Shown here: one piece after another, positions 1-6,727 of the stretch | How positions within the stretch are numbered: position 1 is the stretch's first letter | Layout of the letters: each line of letters opens with the position of its first letter | Assembly (NCBI GenBank): GCA_041493035.1 | Contig: JBGPYB010000084.1 | Location: forward strand, 1 to 20,491 | Length of the DNA stretch: 20,491 nt | Source of the DNA: JBGPYB01 sp041493035 | Lineage (GTDB): Bacteria > Acidobacteriota > Vicinamibacteria > Fen-336 | Reading direction: 5' to 3' | Position numbers and translations under genes: made by a program | Notes under the pieces: generated by a model | The model's database searches: none | The model's input: only the letters and a program-made list of their open reading frames with translations | Told to the model about the DNA's origin: nothing

Positions 1-1
1 C

Positions 2-1192
2 TTCACGGACCGGGCCGTGATCGACGAGGTGCTTCGCGAGTGTGGTCCGCACCAGCCCCTCGGACGGCGCCTGGCCGCTCCCCGCCATCCGCCCCAGCTG
101 CCGGGAGTGCGCGAACGTTGGAAGTTCATCGAGCCCACCATCGCCAAGGCCCACTCCGTGGCACTGGTGCCCATGATCGGCAGCCTGGGATGTCCCTACA
201 CCTGCAGCTTCTGCATCGACTCCGAGGTGGACTACCAGCCCCTCTGCAACGACCAGATCCAGGAGGACCTGCGCTTCCTCCTCCAGAAACTGAAGCGGCC
301 GCGGGTCGGCTGGCACGACCCCAACTTCGGCGTGCGCTTCAACGAGACGATGGAGGCCATCGACAAAGCCGTGCCGCCGGGGCGCATCGACTTCATCGCC
401 GAGAGCAGCTTGTCGATCCTCTCCGAACCTCACGTCAAGAGGCTCCAGTCGAGTGGCTTCAAGGGCATCCTCCCTGGGATCGAGTCGTGGTACAGCATGG
501 GCGCCAAGTCCAAGACCGGGCGGAACGTCGGCCTCGACAAGGTCAACCAGGTCTCGGACCACGTAAACATGATCCTGCGGTACATCCCCTACGTCCAGGC
601 CAACTTTGTCCTGGGCCTGGACGATGACGCGGGCGAGGAGCCCTTCGAGCTGACCAAGCGCTTCGTGGAGAAGACGCCGGGCGTCTTCCCGGCCTACTCG
701 CTTCTCTCCGCCTTCGGCCAGGCGGCGCCCCTCAACTTGAGCCTGCAACGCGACGCTCGCGTCCTCCCCTTCCCGTTCCACTTCCTCGACAACAACCGCG
801 CGATGAACGTTCGCCCGAAGAACTACTCGTGGACGGAGCTCTACGATCGAGTGATCGATCTTAGAAAGCACTCCTTCTCGTGGAGTTCCGTCGGGCGACG
901 CGTGAACGCGAACGAGGGGTTCCTGACGAAATCCCTGAACCTCGTGCGGGCTCTCTCGTCGGAGGGCTCCGGGCGAATCCGGTACGACACCAAGATTCGA
1001 GGACTCCTGGACAGCGACCTCTCGGTGCGGCGCTTCTTCGAAGGGGACACGTCGGACGTTCCCGCCTTCTATTCGGACAGCGTGCGCAGCGACCTCGGTC
1101 CTCTGTGGGACTCGCTTCCGGTCGGTGGCTTGGCACACGACCCGAACGCGTACCTCAAGGCGCAGCCCGCGGCGGCGGTTCTAGCCGTCTGA
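2..1192 (+). CDS. Radical SAM protein, 5' end cut by window edge
   Basis: The reading frame is already open at the left edge, so the N-terminus is missing. A GTG at 17 is only the first internal start-like codon. A CxxxCxxC motif (Cys codons at about 191, 203 and 212, in a GCPYTCSFC context) is the [4Fe-4S]-binding signature of radical SAM enzymes. Downstream segments such as the NFVLGLDDD stretch look like the barrel of B12-binding-domain radical SAM proteins, so a cobalamin-binding domain may lie upstream of the window; this is inference. The frame ends with TGA at 1190-1192. The helicase follows 34 bp later on the same strand. The substrate and product cannot be told from the sequence. The radical SAM call is secure; the subfamily is not. 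Confidence 0.85.
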   Translation, partial: FTDRAVIDEVLRECGPHQPLGRRLAAPRHPPQLPGVRERWKFIEPTIAKAHSVALVPMIGSLGCPYTCSFCIDSEVDYQPLCNDQIQEDLRFLLQKLKRPRVGWHDPNFGVRFNETMEAIDKAVPPGRIDFIAESSLSILSEPHVKRLQSSGFKGILPGIESWYSMGAKSKTGRNVGLDKVNQVSDHVNMILRYIPYVQANFVLGLDDDAGEEPFELTKRFVEKTPGVFPAYSLLSAFGQAAPLNLSLQRDARVLPFPFHFLDNNRAMNVRPKNYSWTELYDRVIDLRKHSFSWSSVGRRVNANEGFLTKSLNLVRALSSEGSGRIRYDTKIRGLLDSDLSVRRFFEGDTSDVPAFYSDSVRSDLGPLWDSLPVGGLAHDPNAYLKAQPAAAVLAV

Positions 1193-1226
1193 GTGCGGCG
1201 CCGGTTCGCCAGATAGAGAATCGACC

Positions 1227-2501
1227 ATGGCCTTTTCCTCCCTCGGCATCCATCCGGACCTTCTGCGCGGCGTCCGCGAGCTGGGTTTCACGCGACCCAC
1301 GCCGATCCAGGAGCAGGCCATTCCGCCGGCCCTGGAGGGACGCGACATCCTGGCCGGGGCGATGACGGGAAGCGGAAAAACCGCGGCGTTCGTGCTCCCC
1401 ATCCTCCACCGACTCGTTGGCAAGCCCCGCGGCACCACGCGGGCTCTCGTCCTCACACCGACCCGAGAGTTGGCGGCGCAGATCGAGGAGCACCTGGACG
1501 CCTTGGCCCTCCACACACCGCTCTCCGGCGCCGCCATCTTCGGCGGCGTCGGGATGGGACCACAGGAGCACGCCTTCCGGCGCGGCGTCGATGTCCTCGT
1601 CGCGACTCCCGGGCGACTGCTGGACCACTTCCGCTTCCCGTATGCCCGCCTCCAGGGCCTCGAGGTGCTGGTCCTGGACGAGGCCGATCGCATGCTGGAC
1701 ATGGGTTTCCTTCCCGACATAAAGCGGGTGCTACGTCACGTCCCGGCCAAGCGGCAGACGCTCTTCTTCTCGGCAACGATGCCCCCGCCCATCGTCACCC
1801 TCGCCCGGGAGATGCTGAAAAACCCCTTCACCATCGATCTCGGCCGCAAATCGGCGCCGCCCATCGGAATCACGCAAGCGGCCTATCCGGTGCCGGCGGA
1901 GCTGAAGTCTGCGCTCCTCACCGAGCTGCTGAGGCGCGGAGACATTCGGAGCGTGATCGTCTTCACCCGAACGAAACACCGCGCCAATCGCGTCGCGGAC
2001 TACCTGGCTCGCCAAGGAATCGCGGCGGCCCGGATCCACGGCAACCGGAGCCAGGCGCAGCGCACGCAGGCCCTCATGGGGTTCAAGGCAGGGAAGTTCC
2101 CCGTGCTCGTCGCCACCGACATCGCCGCTCGCGGCATCGACGTCGAGTCCCTGTCCCACGTCGTCAACTTCGACGTCCCCGCCTCCCCCGACGACTACGT
2201 GCACCGAGTGGGTCGCACGGCTCGGGCTGAGGCCACGGGCGATGCATTCGTCTTCGTCTCCCCGGAGGAGGAAGGGAGCCTCCGGGACATCGAGCGCGTC
2301 CTCGGCAAGCGCCTCCCGCGAGTGACGCTGCCGGGCTTCGACTACGCGAAGCGGCCCGCGGAGAAGCTCGAGATTCCCCTGGGCCGCCGGCTCGCCGAGA
2401 TCCGGTCACGCCGGCCGCAGGGCCCGAGCCGTGGACATCGGCCGGGACCAGCGCCCCGGCGCGGTCCTGCACCTCACGGACGGCGCGGGCCGGGACGCTA
2501 G
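1227..2501 (+). CDS. DEAD-box ATP-dependent RNA helicase, RhlE-like
   Basis: This 424-residue protein has the full DEAD-box motif set. The Q motif (GFTRPTPIQEQ) is near residues 20-30, the Walker A sequence AMTGSGKT at 45-52, PTREL at 78-82, TPGR at 127-130, DEAD at 151-154, SAT at 182-184, the ATDIAARGID motif V near 296-305, and HRVGRTAR at 326-333. It should use ATP to unwind or remodel short RNA duplexes in the cytoplasm, for example in ribosome assembly or RNA decay. After the second RecA domain a basic tail rich in Arg, Gly and Pro (about 393-424) probably binds RNA. ATG at 1227 places the Q motif at the usual distance; no strong Shine-Dalgarno is visible. Its TAG overlaps the stop codon of a small opposite-strand ORF. 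RhlE is the closest match I recognise, but other DEAD-box subgroups are possible. Confidence 0.96.
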   Translation: MAFSSLGIHPDLLRGVRELGFTRPTPIQEQAIPPALEGRDILAGAMTGSGKTAAFVLPILHRLVGKPRGTTRALVLTPTRELAAQIEEHLDALALHTPLSGAAIFGGVGMGPQEHAFRRGVDVLVATPGRLLDHFRFPYARLQGLEVLVLDEADRMLDMGFLPDIKRVLRHVPAKRQTLFFSATMPPPIVTLAREMLKNPFTIDLGRKSAPPIGITQAAYPVPAELKSALLTELLRRGDIRSVIVFTRTKHRANRVADYLARQGIAAARIHGNRSQAQRTQALMGFKAGKFPVLVATDIAARGIDVESLSHVVNFDVPASPDDYVHRVGRTARAEATGDAFVFVSPEEEGSLRDIERVLGKRLPRVTLPGFDYAKRPAEKLEIPLGRRLAEIRSRRPQGPSRGHRPGPAPRRGPAPHGRRGPGR

Positions 2502-2671
2502 CGCGACGGCGCCTTCGGCTCCGGAGGTCGGCTGGGCTGCGGGGGCAACCGGGCACCGCAGGAGCAGACCATGCTTCGCGTCGCGCAGACCACCCGCAGG
2601 ACCCGACCACACGCCTGGCACTGAACGTAGGTCCCCGGCGGAAGGGACTTGGGCGGAGGCACCACCGTCAT
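2498..2671 (-). CDS. Small zinc-ribbon-like protein (57 aa), hypothetical
   Basis: Reading the - strand from ATG at 2671 gives 57 residues ending in TAG at 2500-2498. The sequence has cysteines at 18, 21, 29, 36 and 38. CQACGR gives a CxxC knuckle and CSCGARL a CxC knuckle about 14 residues later, both flanked by glycine and basic residues. The C-terminal third is proline-rich. This pattern suggests a small metal-binding ribbon rather than noise. The gene is convergent with the helicase and the two stops share the tetranucleotide CTAG. No clear Shine-Dalgarno was found. It is too short for family assignment, and the opposite strand is high-GC, so it could be spurious. The function is unknown. 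Confidence 0.45.
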   Translation of the reverse strand: MTVVPPPKSLPPGTYVQCQACGRVLRVVCATRSMVCSCGARLPPQPSRPPEPKAPSR

Positions 2672-2722
2672 TTCTTGAGCCCCAGCACGACACAGTGTAC
2701 CCCCGAAAGGCCGACGCCAACG

Positions 2723-2736
2723 GTGAGAGCTCTCAC
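2723..2736. promoter_or_regulatory. 14-bp perfect palindrome, possible operator
   Basis: GTGAGAGCTCTCAC is a perfect inverted repeat in the non-coding interval upstream of the symporter operon, about 170 bp before its GTG start. It could bind a dimeric regulator. No promoter is placed next to it with confidence, so the role is inference. Confidence 0.3.
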
Positions 2737-2772
2737 ATCGTCAACTCTCGTCGCTCTTTTCAGTTCCTCACA

Positions 2773-2856
2773 TCAGAACTTGTAGGCGATGGTCGCGAGG
2801 AGCGCGGTGTACGCCCCCGAAGTTGAGGGTCAAGGACGAAGCGCCCTTCCGCGGAG
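2773..2856 (-). pseudogene. Possible C-terminal remnant of an outer-membrane beta-barrel protein
   Basis: On the - strand, the codons just before a TGA at 2775-2773 encode a segment ending YTALLATIAYKF. This has the alternating hydrophobic pattern and terminal Phe typical of the last strand of outer-membrane barrels. The frame is interrupted a few codons upstream. Removing one G from a GGGGG run joins it to a neighbouring frame reading SLTLNFG, which extends the strand. No longer gene is present upstream because the symporter leader begins there. It could be a decayed gene end, an indel error, or chance. I see no other coding content in 2672-2907. Confidence 0.3.
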
Positions 2857-2862
2857 TAGAAT
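2857..2862 (+). promoter_or_regulatory. Possible -10 element of the symporter operon
   Basis: TAGAAT lies about 45 bp before the symporter start codon and matches the -10 consensus TATAAT at five of six positions. No convincing -35 hexamer is found at the usual distance, so the assignment is weak. Confidence 0.25.
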
Positions 2863-2907
2863 CCGCACACTTCCGGCAGGCAGGGGCAACGACAAGGAGG
2901 TTAGCTC

Positions 2908-4623
2908 GTGACCAGCATCCACTTGGCCGGAATCGACTACGCGATCCTGGCTATCTACTTCGCGTTCGTGCTGGGCATCGGCGTCGCCCTGAAACGCTTC
3001 CAGAAGACCAGCGAGGACTTCTTCCTTTCGGGACGCTCGCTCCCCGCATGGATCGCCGGGCTGGCCTTCCTTTCGGCCAATCTCGGGGCCCAGGAAGTGA
3101 TCGGCATGGCGGCATCGGGGGCGAAGTACGGCATCGCCACGAGCCACTTCTATTGGGTGGGGGCGATCCCGGCCATGGTCTTCGTGGGCGTCTTCATGAT
3201 GCCCTTCTACTACGGCTCCCGCGCGCGCTCCGTCCCCGAGTACCTGAAGCTGCGCTTCGACGAGAAGACCCGTGGATTCAACGCCATCTCCTTCGCCACG
3301 ATGACCGTCTTCTCGTCGGGGATCTCGATGTATGCCCTCGCGACGCTTTTCGCGATGCTCCTCGGCTGGGACTTCAACGTGAGCATCTGGGTGTCGGCGC
3401 TGATCGTCCTCGCCTACATCACCCTGGGGGGCCTGACGTCGGCGATCTACAACGAGGTACTCCAGTTCTTCCTGATCGTTCTCGGCTTCATCCCCCTGGT
3501 CTTTCTGGGCCTGCGAGACGCGGGGGGCTGGTCGGGGCTCAAGGAACGGCTTGCCGTCGTCGCCACCGCCAACCACTTCGCCCCGGGGGCCTGGAGCGAG
3601 TCCTGGTCCCACATGACGAGCCCGGCGGCAAACCCCATGGGCGTCGAGTGGTTCGGGATGATAATGGGACTCGGTTTCGTTCTCTCCTTCGGCTATTGGT
3701 GCACGGACTTCCTCGTCGTGCAGCGTGCCATGGCGGCCCATTCCATGTCGGCGGCGCGTCGCACGCCCCTCATCGCCGCCATCCCGAAGATGCTCTTCCC
3801 TTTTCTCGTGATTCTTCCCGGGATGATCGCGATCGCCCTCACCTATCAGAAGGGGACCAGCGGCTTCGCCCTCCCGATGAAGCCCGATGGCACGTACAAC
3901 TACGACATGGCCATCCCCATGATGCTGGGACACTACTTCCCCCCCGGAATGCTGGGCCTGGGCCTCACGGCCCTGATGGCGTCGTTCATGTCGGGAATGG
4001 CGGGGAACGTCACGGCCTTCAACACGGTCTGGACCTACGACATCTACCAGGGGTACATCCGCAAGAACGCGTCGGACGCCCACTACCTCTGGATGGGCCG
4101 GATGTCCACGGTCGGGGGCATCGGCATCAGCATGGCCGCGGCCTACCTTGCGACGCGGTTCAACAACATCATGGACTTCCTCCAGCTCGTCTTCGCCTTC
4201 GTGAACGCGCCGCTGTTCGCCACGTTCCTCCTCGGCATGTTCTGGAAGCGGGCGACAGGCCACGGAGCGTTCTTCGGCCTCCTTTCAGGCACGACGGCCG
4301 CGGCGATCCACCACGGCTTGACCTTGCCGAAGGCCGCAATGGTCGGAATCAAGGGAGGATGGCTGGGAGCGATCCACATCTATCCGAGCGAGATGGCGCA
4401 GAACTTCTGGACGGCCATCTGGGCCTGGAGCGCCTGCTTCGCCTTCACGATCCTGATCTCCCTGGCCACGCGCCAGACGAAGACCGACGCGGACCTGAAG
4501 GGCCTCGTCTACTCCCTGACACCGAAGCAGGCGGTCGAGGCAGGGCCCTGGTACTCGCGGCCCGCCGAATTGGGCGCCCTCGTCATCGCCCTGGTGGTCG
4601 TCCTGAACGTCATCTTCTGGTAG
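2908..4623 (+). CDS. SSS-family Na+/solute symporter, SGLT-like (probable sugar uptake)
   Basis: This 571-residue polytopic inner-membrane protein has roughly 13-14 hydrophobic segments. SEDFFLSGRSLP (about 35-46), the first-helix segment SANLGAQEVIGMAASGAKYG, RSVPEYLKLRFDEK (about 108-120) and GGLTSAIYNEVLQ (about 174-186) match the sodium:solute symporter fold. The first-helix segment and the later region MSGMAGNVTAFNTVWTYDIYQ resemble bacterial galactose transporter vSGLT. A sugar or sugar-derivative substrate is therefore likely, though not proven. The GTG start at 2908 is fixed by a strong Shine-Dalgarno, AAGGAGG at 2894-2900. The next gene begins after a 9-bp gap, and the LarA-family gene follows, so the three are probably one operon for import and conversion of a hydroxylated substrate. 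Confidence 0.93.
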   Translation: MTSIHLAGIDYAILAIYFAFVLGIGVALKRFQKTSEDFFLSGRSLPAWIAGLAFLSANLGAQEVIGMAASGAKYGIATSHFYWVGAIPAMVFVGVFMMPFYYGSRARSVPEYLKLRFDEKTRGFNAISFATMTVFSSGISMYALATLFAMLLGWDFNVSIWVSALIVLAYITLGGLTSAIYNEVLQFFLIVLGFIPLVFLGLRDAGGWSGLKERLAVVATANHFAPGAWSESWSHMTSPAANPMGVEWFGMIMGLGFVLSFGYWCTDFLVVQRAMAAHSMSAARRTPLIAAIPKMLFPFLVILPGMIAIALTYQKGTSGFALPMKPDGTYNYDMAIPMMLGHYFPPGMLGLGLTALMASFMSGMAGNVTAFNTVWTYDIYQGYIRKNASDAHYLWMGRMSTVGGIGISMAAAYLATRFNNIMDFLQLVFAFVNAPLFATFLLGMFWKRATGHGAFFGLLSGTTAAAIHHGLTLPKAAMVGIKGGWLGAIHIYPSEMAQNFWTAIWAWSACFAFTILISLATRQTKTDADLKGLVYSLTPKQAVEAGPWYSRPAELGALVIALVVVLNVIFW

Positions 4624-4632
4624 GAGGGATCC

Positions 4633-4827
4633 TTGGGACTCGACATCCGCACGCCGATCGGCTTGATGTTCACCCTCATCGGCGGTCTCCTGGCCATTTA
4701 CGGCCTCGTCTCGGACCCGGCGCTCTACGCTCGCTCCCTGGGGCTCAACGTCAACCTCTACTGGGGAGCGTTCCTGGCGCTTTTCGGCCTCGTCATGCTC
4801 GCCCTCGGCCGATCCGCCAAGGCCTAG
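4633..4827 (+). CDS. Small two-helix membrane protein, candidate symporter partner
   Basis: This 64-residue protein has two hydrophobic stretches, about residues 8-27 and 43-58, joined by a short polar loop. That fits an inner-membrane hairpin. The start is TTG at 4633, set by AGGAGGG at 4622-4628 with four bases of spacing. It begins 9 bp after the symporter stop, so the two are very likely co-translated. Small membrane proteins encoded beside SSS symporters are known elsewhere, for example YhdT with PanF and DUF4212 proteins with acetate-type carriers. By analogy this could be an accessory subunit, which is inference. I do not recognise the family. Confidence 0.75.
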   Translation: MGLDIRTPIGLMFTLIGGLLAIYGLVSDPALYARSLGLNVNLYWGAFLALFGLVMLALGRSAKA

Positions 4828-4866
4828 CCAGTCCCGCGCGCAGAGCCTGAGGACGTTCATCCACCG

Positions 4867-6132
4867 ATGAAGGTCAGCCTCCAGTACGGAACCGAGGGGC
4901 TCGACGTCGAGATCCCGGCTCGCAACCTCTCCGTGCTCGAACCGCGCTTCGTCCCGGGCCTCTCCGACGAAGCCGACGCCTTTCGGAAGGCGACGGCGAG
5001 GCCCATGGCCAGCCCCCCTCTCAAGGAGCTGGTGCGCGCGGGCGACAGGCTGGCTATCGTCATCCCCGACGCCACGCGCGGTCTTCCCCGCGAGCGCTTG
5101 CTCCCATGGGTCTTCAGGGAACTGAACCACGTGCCCGCAGCGAACGTCGTGATCGTCAACGGAACGGGATCACACCGGGCCAACACAGCCGAAGAGATCG
5201 CGGTCATGCTGGGGACCGAGATCGCGGCCCGCTACCGGATCGTGAACCACGACGCCCACGATCCCTCCACTCTCGTCCCGGTGGGGCGTGACGCCGAGGG
5301 AGAGATGGTCTTCCTGAGTCGCCACTATGCCGAGGCCGACAAGCGGATCGTCCTGGGCTTCATCGAGCCCCACTTCATGGCGGGTTTCTCGGGGGGCTAC
5401 AAAGGGATTTTCCCAGCGGTGGCCGACATTGCGTCGATCCTCCGGTACCACAACGCCGCTCGCATCGGCGATCCTCGTAGCACCTGGGGCGTCCTGGAGG
5501 GAAACCCGACCCAGGCCCTGGTGCGATCGAGCGGCGCCCTCTGCCCGCCCGATTTCTGCATCAACGTCACCCTCAATCGTCGCCGGGAAATCACGCGCTT
5601 CTTTTGCGGCGCCGTGATACCCGCCCATGAAGCCGGCTGCGCGTTCTCGAAGGCGACGGCCATGGTTGCGGTCGAGGAGCCTTTCGCCGTGGTCGTGACG
5701 AGCAACAGCGGCCATCCCCTCGACCAGAACCTCTACCAGGCCGTCAAGGGAATGTCGGCGGCGGCGCAGATCGTTTCAGAGGGAGGCTTGATCCTGGCGG
5801 CCGCTCGGTGCGAGGACGGCTTCCCGTCCCACGGACATTTCCGCCGGCTCCTCTTCGAGCACGGCTCCCCCCAGGCGCTCCTCGACGCGATCCTGTCCCC
5901 AGGCTTCTCGGCATTCGACCAGTGGCAGGCGCAGCTGCTGGCCTTGATCCGCATCAGGGCCAGGGTCGGCATCTATAGCGAGCTACCCGTCGAGGAGGTG
6001 CGACGGGCCCATCTCGAGCCGGTATCCGATGTTGGCGCGGCTATCGAGGCGGAACTCCGGCGGATCGGACCCGAGGCGAGGGTGGCCGTTCTTCCTGAAG
6101 GGCCGATGACGATCCCCTACCTGGCGGCCTGA
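4867..6132 (+). CDS. LarA-family (DUF2088) nickel-pincer 2-hydroxyacid racemase/epimerase
   Basis: This 421-residue protein matches the length and motifs of lactate racemase LarA. GTGSHRANT contains His103, EPHFMAGFSGGYKG contains His169 and Lys179, and His195 follows in RYHN. In Lactobacillus plantarum LarA the catalytic and cofactor residues are His108, His174, Lys184 and His200. All four are present here with a constant offset of five, so cofactor attachment through the lysine and proton/hydride transfer chemistry should be intact. Family members act on various 2-hydroxyacids, including malate, phenyllactate and D-gluconate. The neighbouring sugar-type symporter favours a sugar acid, which is inference. 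LarB, LarC and LarE, which build the cofactor, are not in the window. The gene follows the small membrane protein after 39 bp and is convergent with the next gene, 7 bp away. The Shine-Dalgarno is weak. Confidence 0.92.
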   Translation: MKVSLQYGTEGLDVEIPARNLSVLEPRFVPGLSDEADAFRKATARPMASPPLKELVRAGDRLAIVIPDATRGLPRERLLPWVFRELNHVPAANVVIVNGTGSHRANTAEEIAVMLGTEIAARYRIVNHDAHDPSTLVPVGRDAEGEMVFLSRHYAEADKRIVLGFIEPHFMAGFSGGYKGIFPAVADIASILRYHNAARIGDPRSTWGVLEGNPTQALVRSSGALCPPDFCINVTLNRRREITRFFCGAVIPAHEAGCAFSKATAMVAVEEPFAVVVTSNSGHPLDQNLYQAVKGMSAAAQIVSEGGLILAAARCEDGFPSHGHFRRLLFEHGSPQALLDAILSPGFSAFDQWQAQLLALIRIRARVGIYSELPVEEVRRAHLEPVSDVGAAIEAELRRIGPEARVAVLPEGPMTIPYLAA

Positions 6133-6139
6133 GGACTCT

Positions 6140-6727
6140 TCAGTCCCCGACGGGTTTGACCGGCGGAAGAGTCGCCACGTCGATTCCCGCGAACTCGCCT
6201 TGCAGCGTGTTCCCCTTGTACTCGATCTCGTCGTGGATGCCGATCTTGGACGTGTAGTACCCGTGTGCGGTCCAGTCTTTGAGCTCGACGAAGAAACTCT
6301 GCTCCGGGGTCTTCGGGTCCGTTTCGGCGACGGCAAGGCGACTGAGAAGAGCGTTCCGCTCGTCGACCGAAGCTTCGAGGAACGCCTTTGCGGTCGCCTG
6401 CCGCGAGAGTGCATCCACGGCCAGGAGCCCGGCTCGCCACTGTTCCTGTGACTCGCGCAGCTCCGGGATGGCCGGGTCGTACTCCGCCAGGCGCCCGTCG
6501 ACGTAGGCGGCCACACCCGCGGCTCGGGCGCCCCCCGAATGTTCGTCGGCCGGGATGATCAGCTCCGACAGCTCGTCGACGAGCGCCATCTCGGCGGCGG
6601 TGAAGAAGCGCCCGGCGGCAAGAGGCACCGCCGGCGCGCTGGCCTCGGCCACGCCTCGCGGCACGAGGGGCGCTGCTGCCCCCGCCGCGGCCAATCGGAG
6701 CAGGTCTCGGCGGCTCAGGGTGGTCAC
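6140..6727 (-). CDS. Gluconate 2-dehydrogenase subunit 3 family protein (Tat-exported small subunit)
   Basis: This 195-residue protein begins with a twin-arginine signal. SRRDLL at residues 5-10 is followed by an Ala-rich hydrophobic stretch to about residue 30. FFTAAEMALVDELSELIIPAD (about 41-61) and the following helical region match the gluconate_2-dh3 family. These are small partners of membrane or periplasmic GMC dehydrogenases and provide the export signal for the complex. The start is GTG at 6727, and GTGA overlaps the stop of the GMC gene by 4 bp, so the subunits are probably translationally coupled. The partner gene has no signal of its own, consistent with folded co-export by Tat. 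Substrate choice would lie with the GMC subunit. Confidence 0.9.
   Translation of the reverse strand: MTTLSRRDLLRLAAAGAAAPLVPRGVAEASAPAVPLAAGRFFTAAEMALVDELSELIIPADEHSGGARAAGVAAYVDGRLAEYDPAIPELRESQEQWRAGLLAVDALSRQATAKAFLEASVDERNALLSRLAVAETDPKTPEQSFFVELKDWTAHGYYTSKIGIHDEIEYKGNTLQGEFAGIDVATLPPVKPVGD

Noticed and set aside
2823..4850. Long + strand frame (675 codons) over the symporter, and a 477-codon - strand frame at 2830-4263
   Set aside because: Both are out-of-frame or antisense readings of the symporter gene. They are rich in Arg, Gly, His and Asp with no recognisable domain, whereas the overlapping symporter frame has full family motifs and a strong ribosome site.
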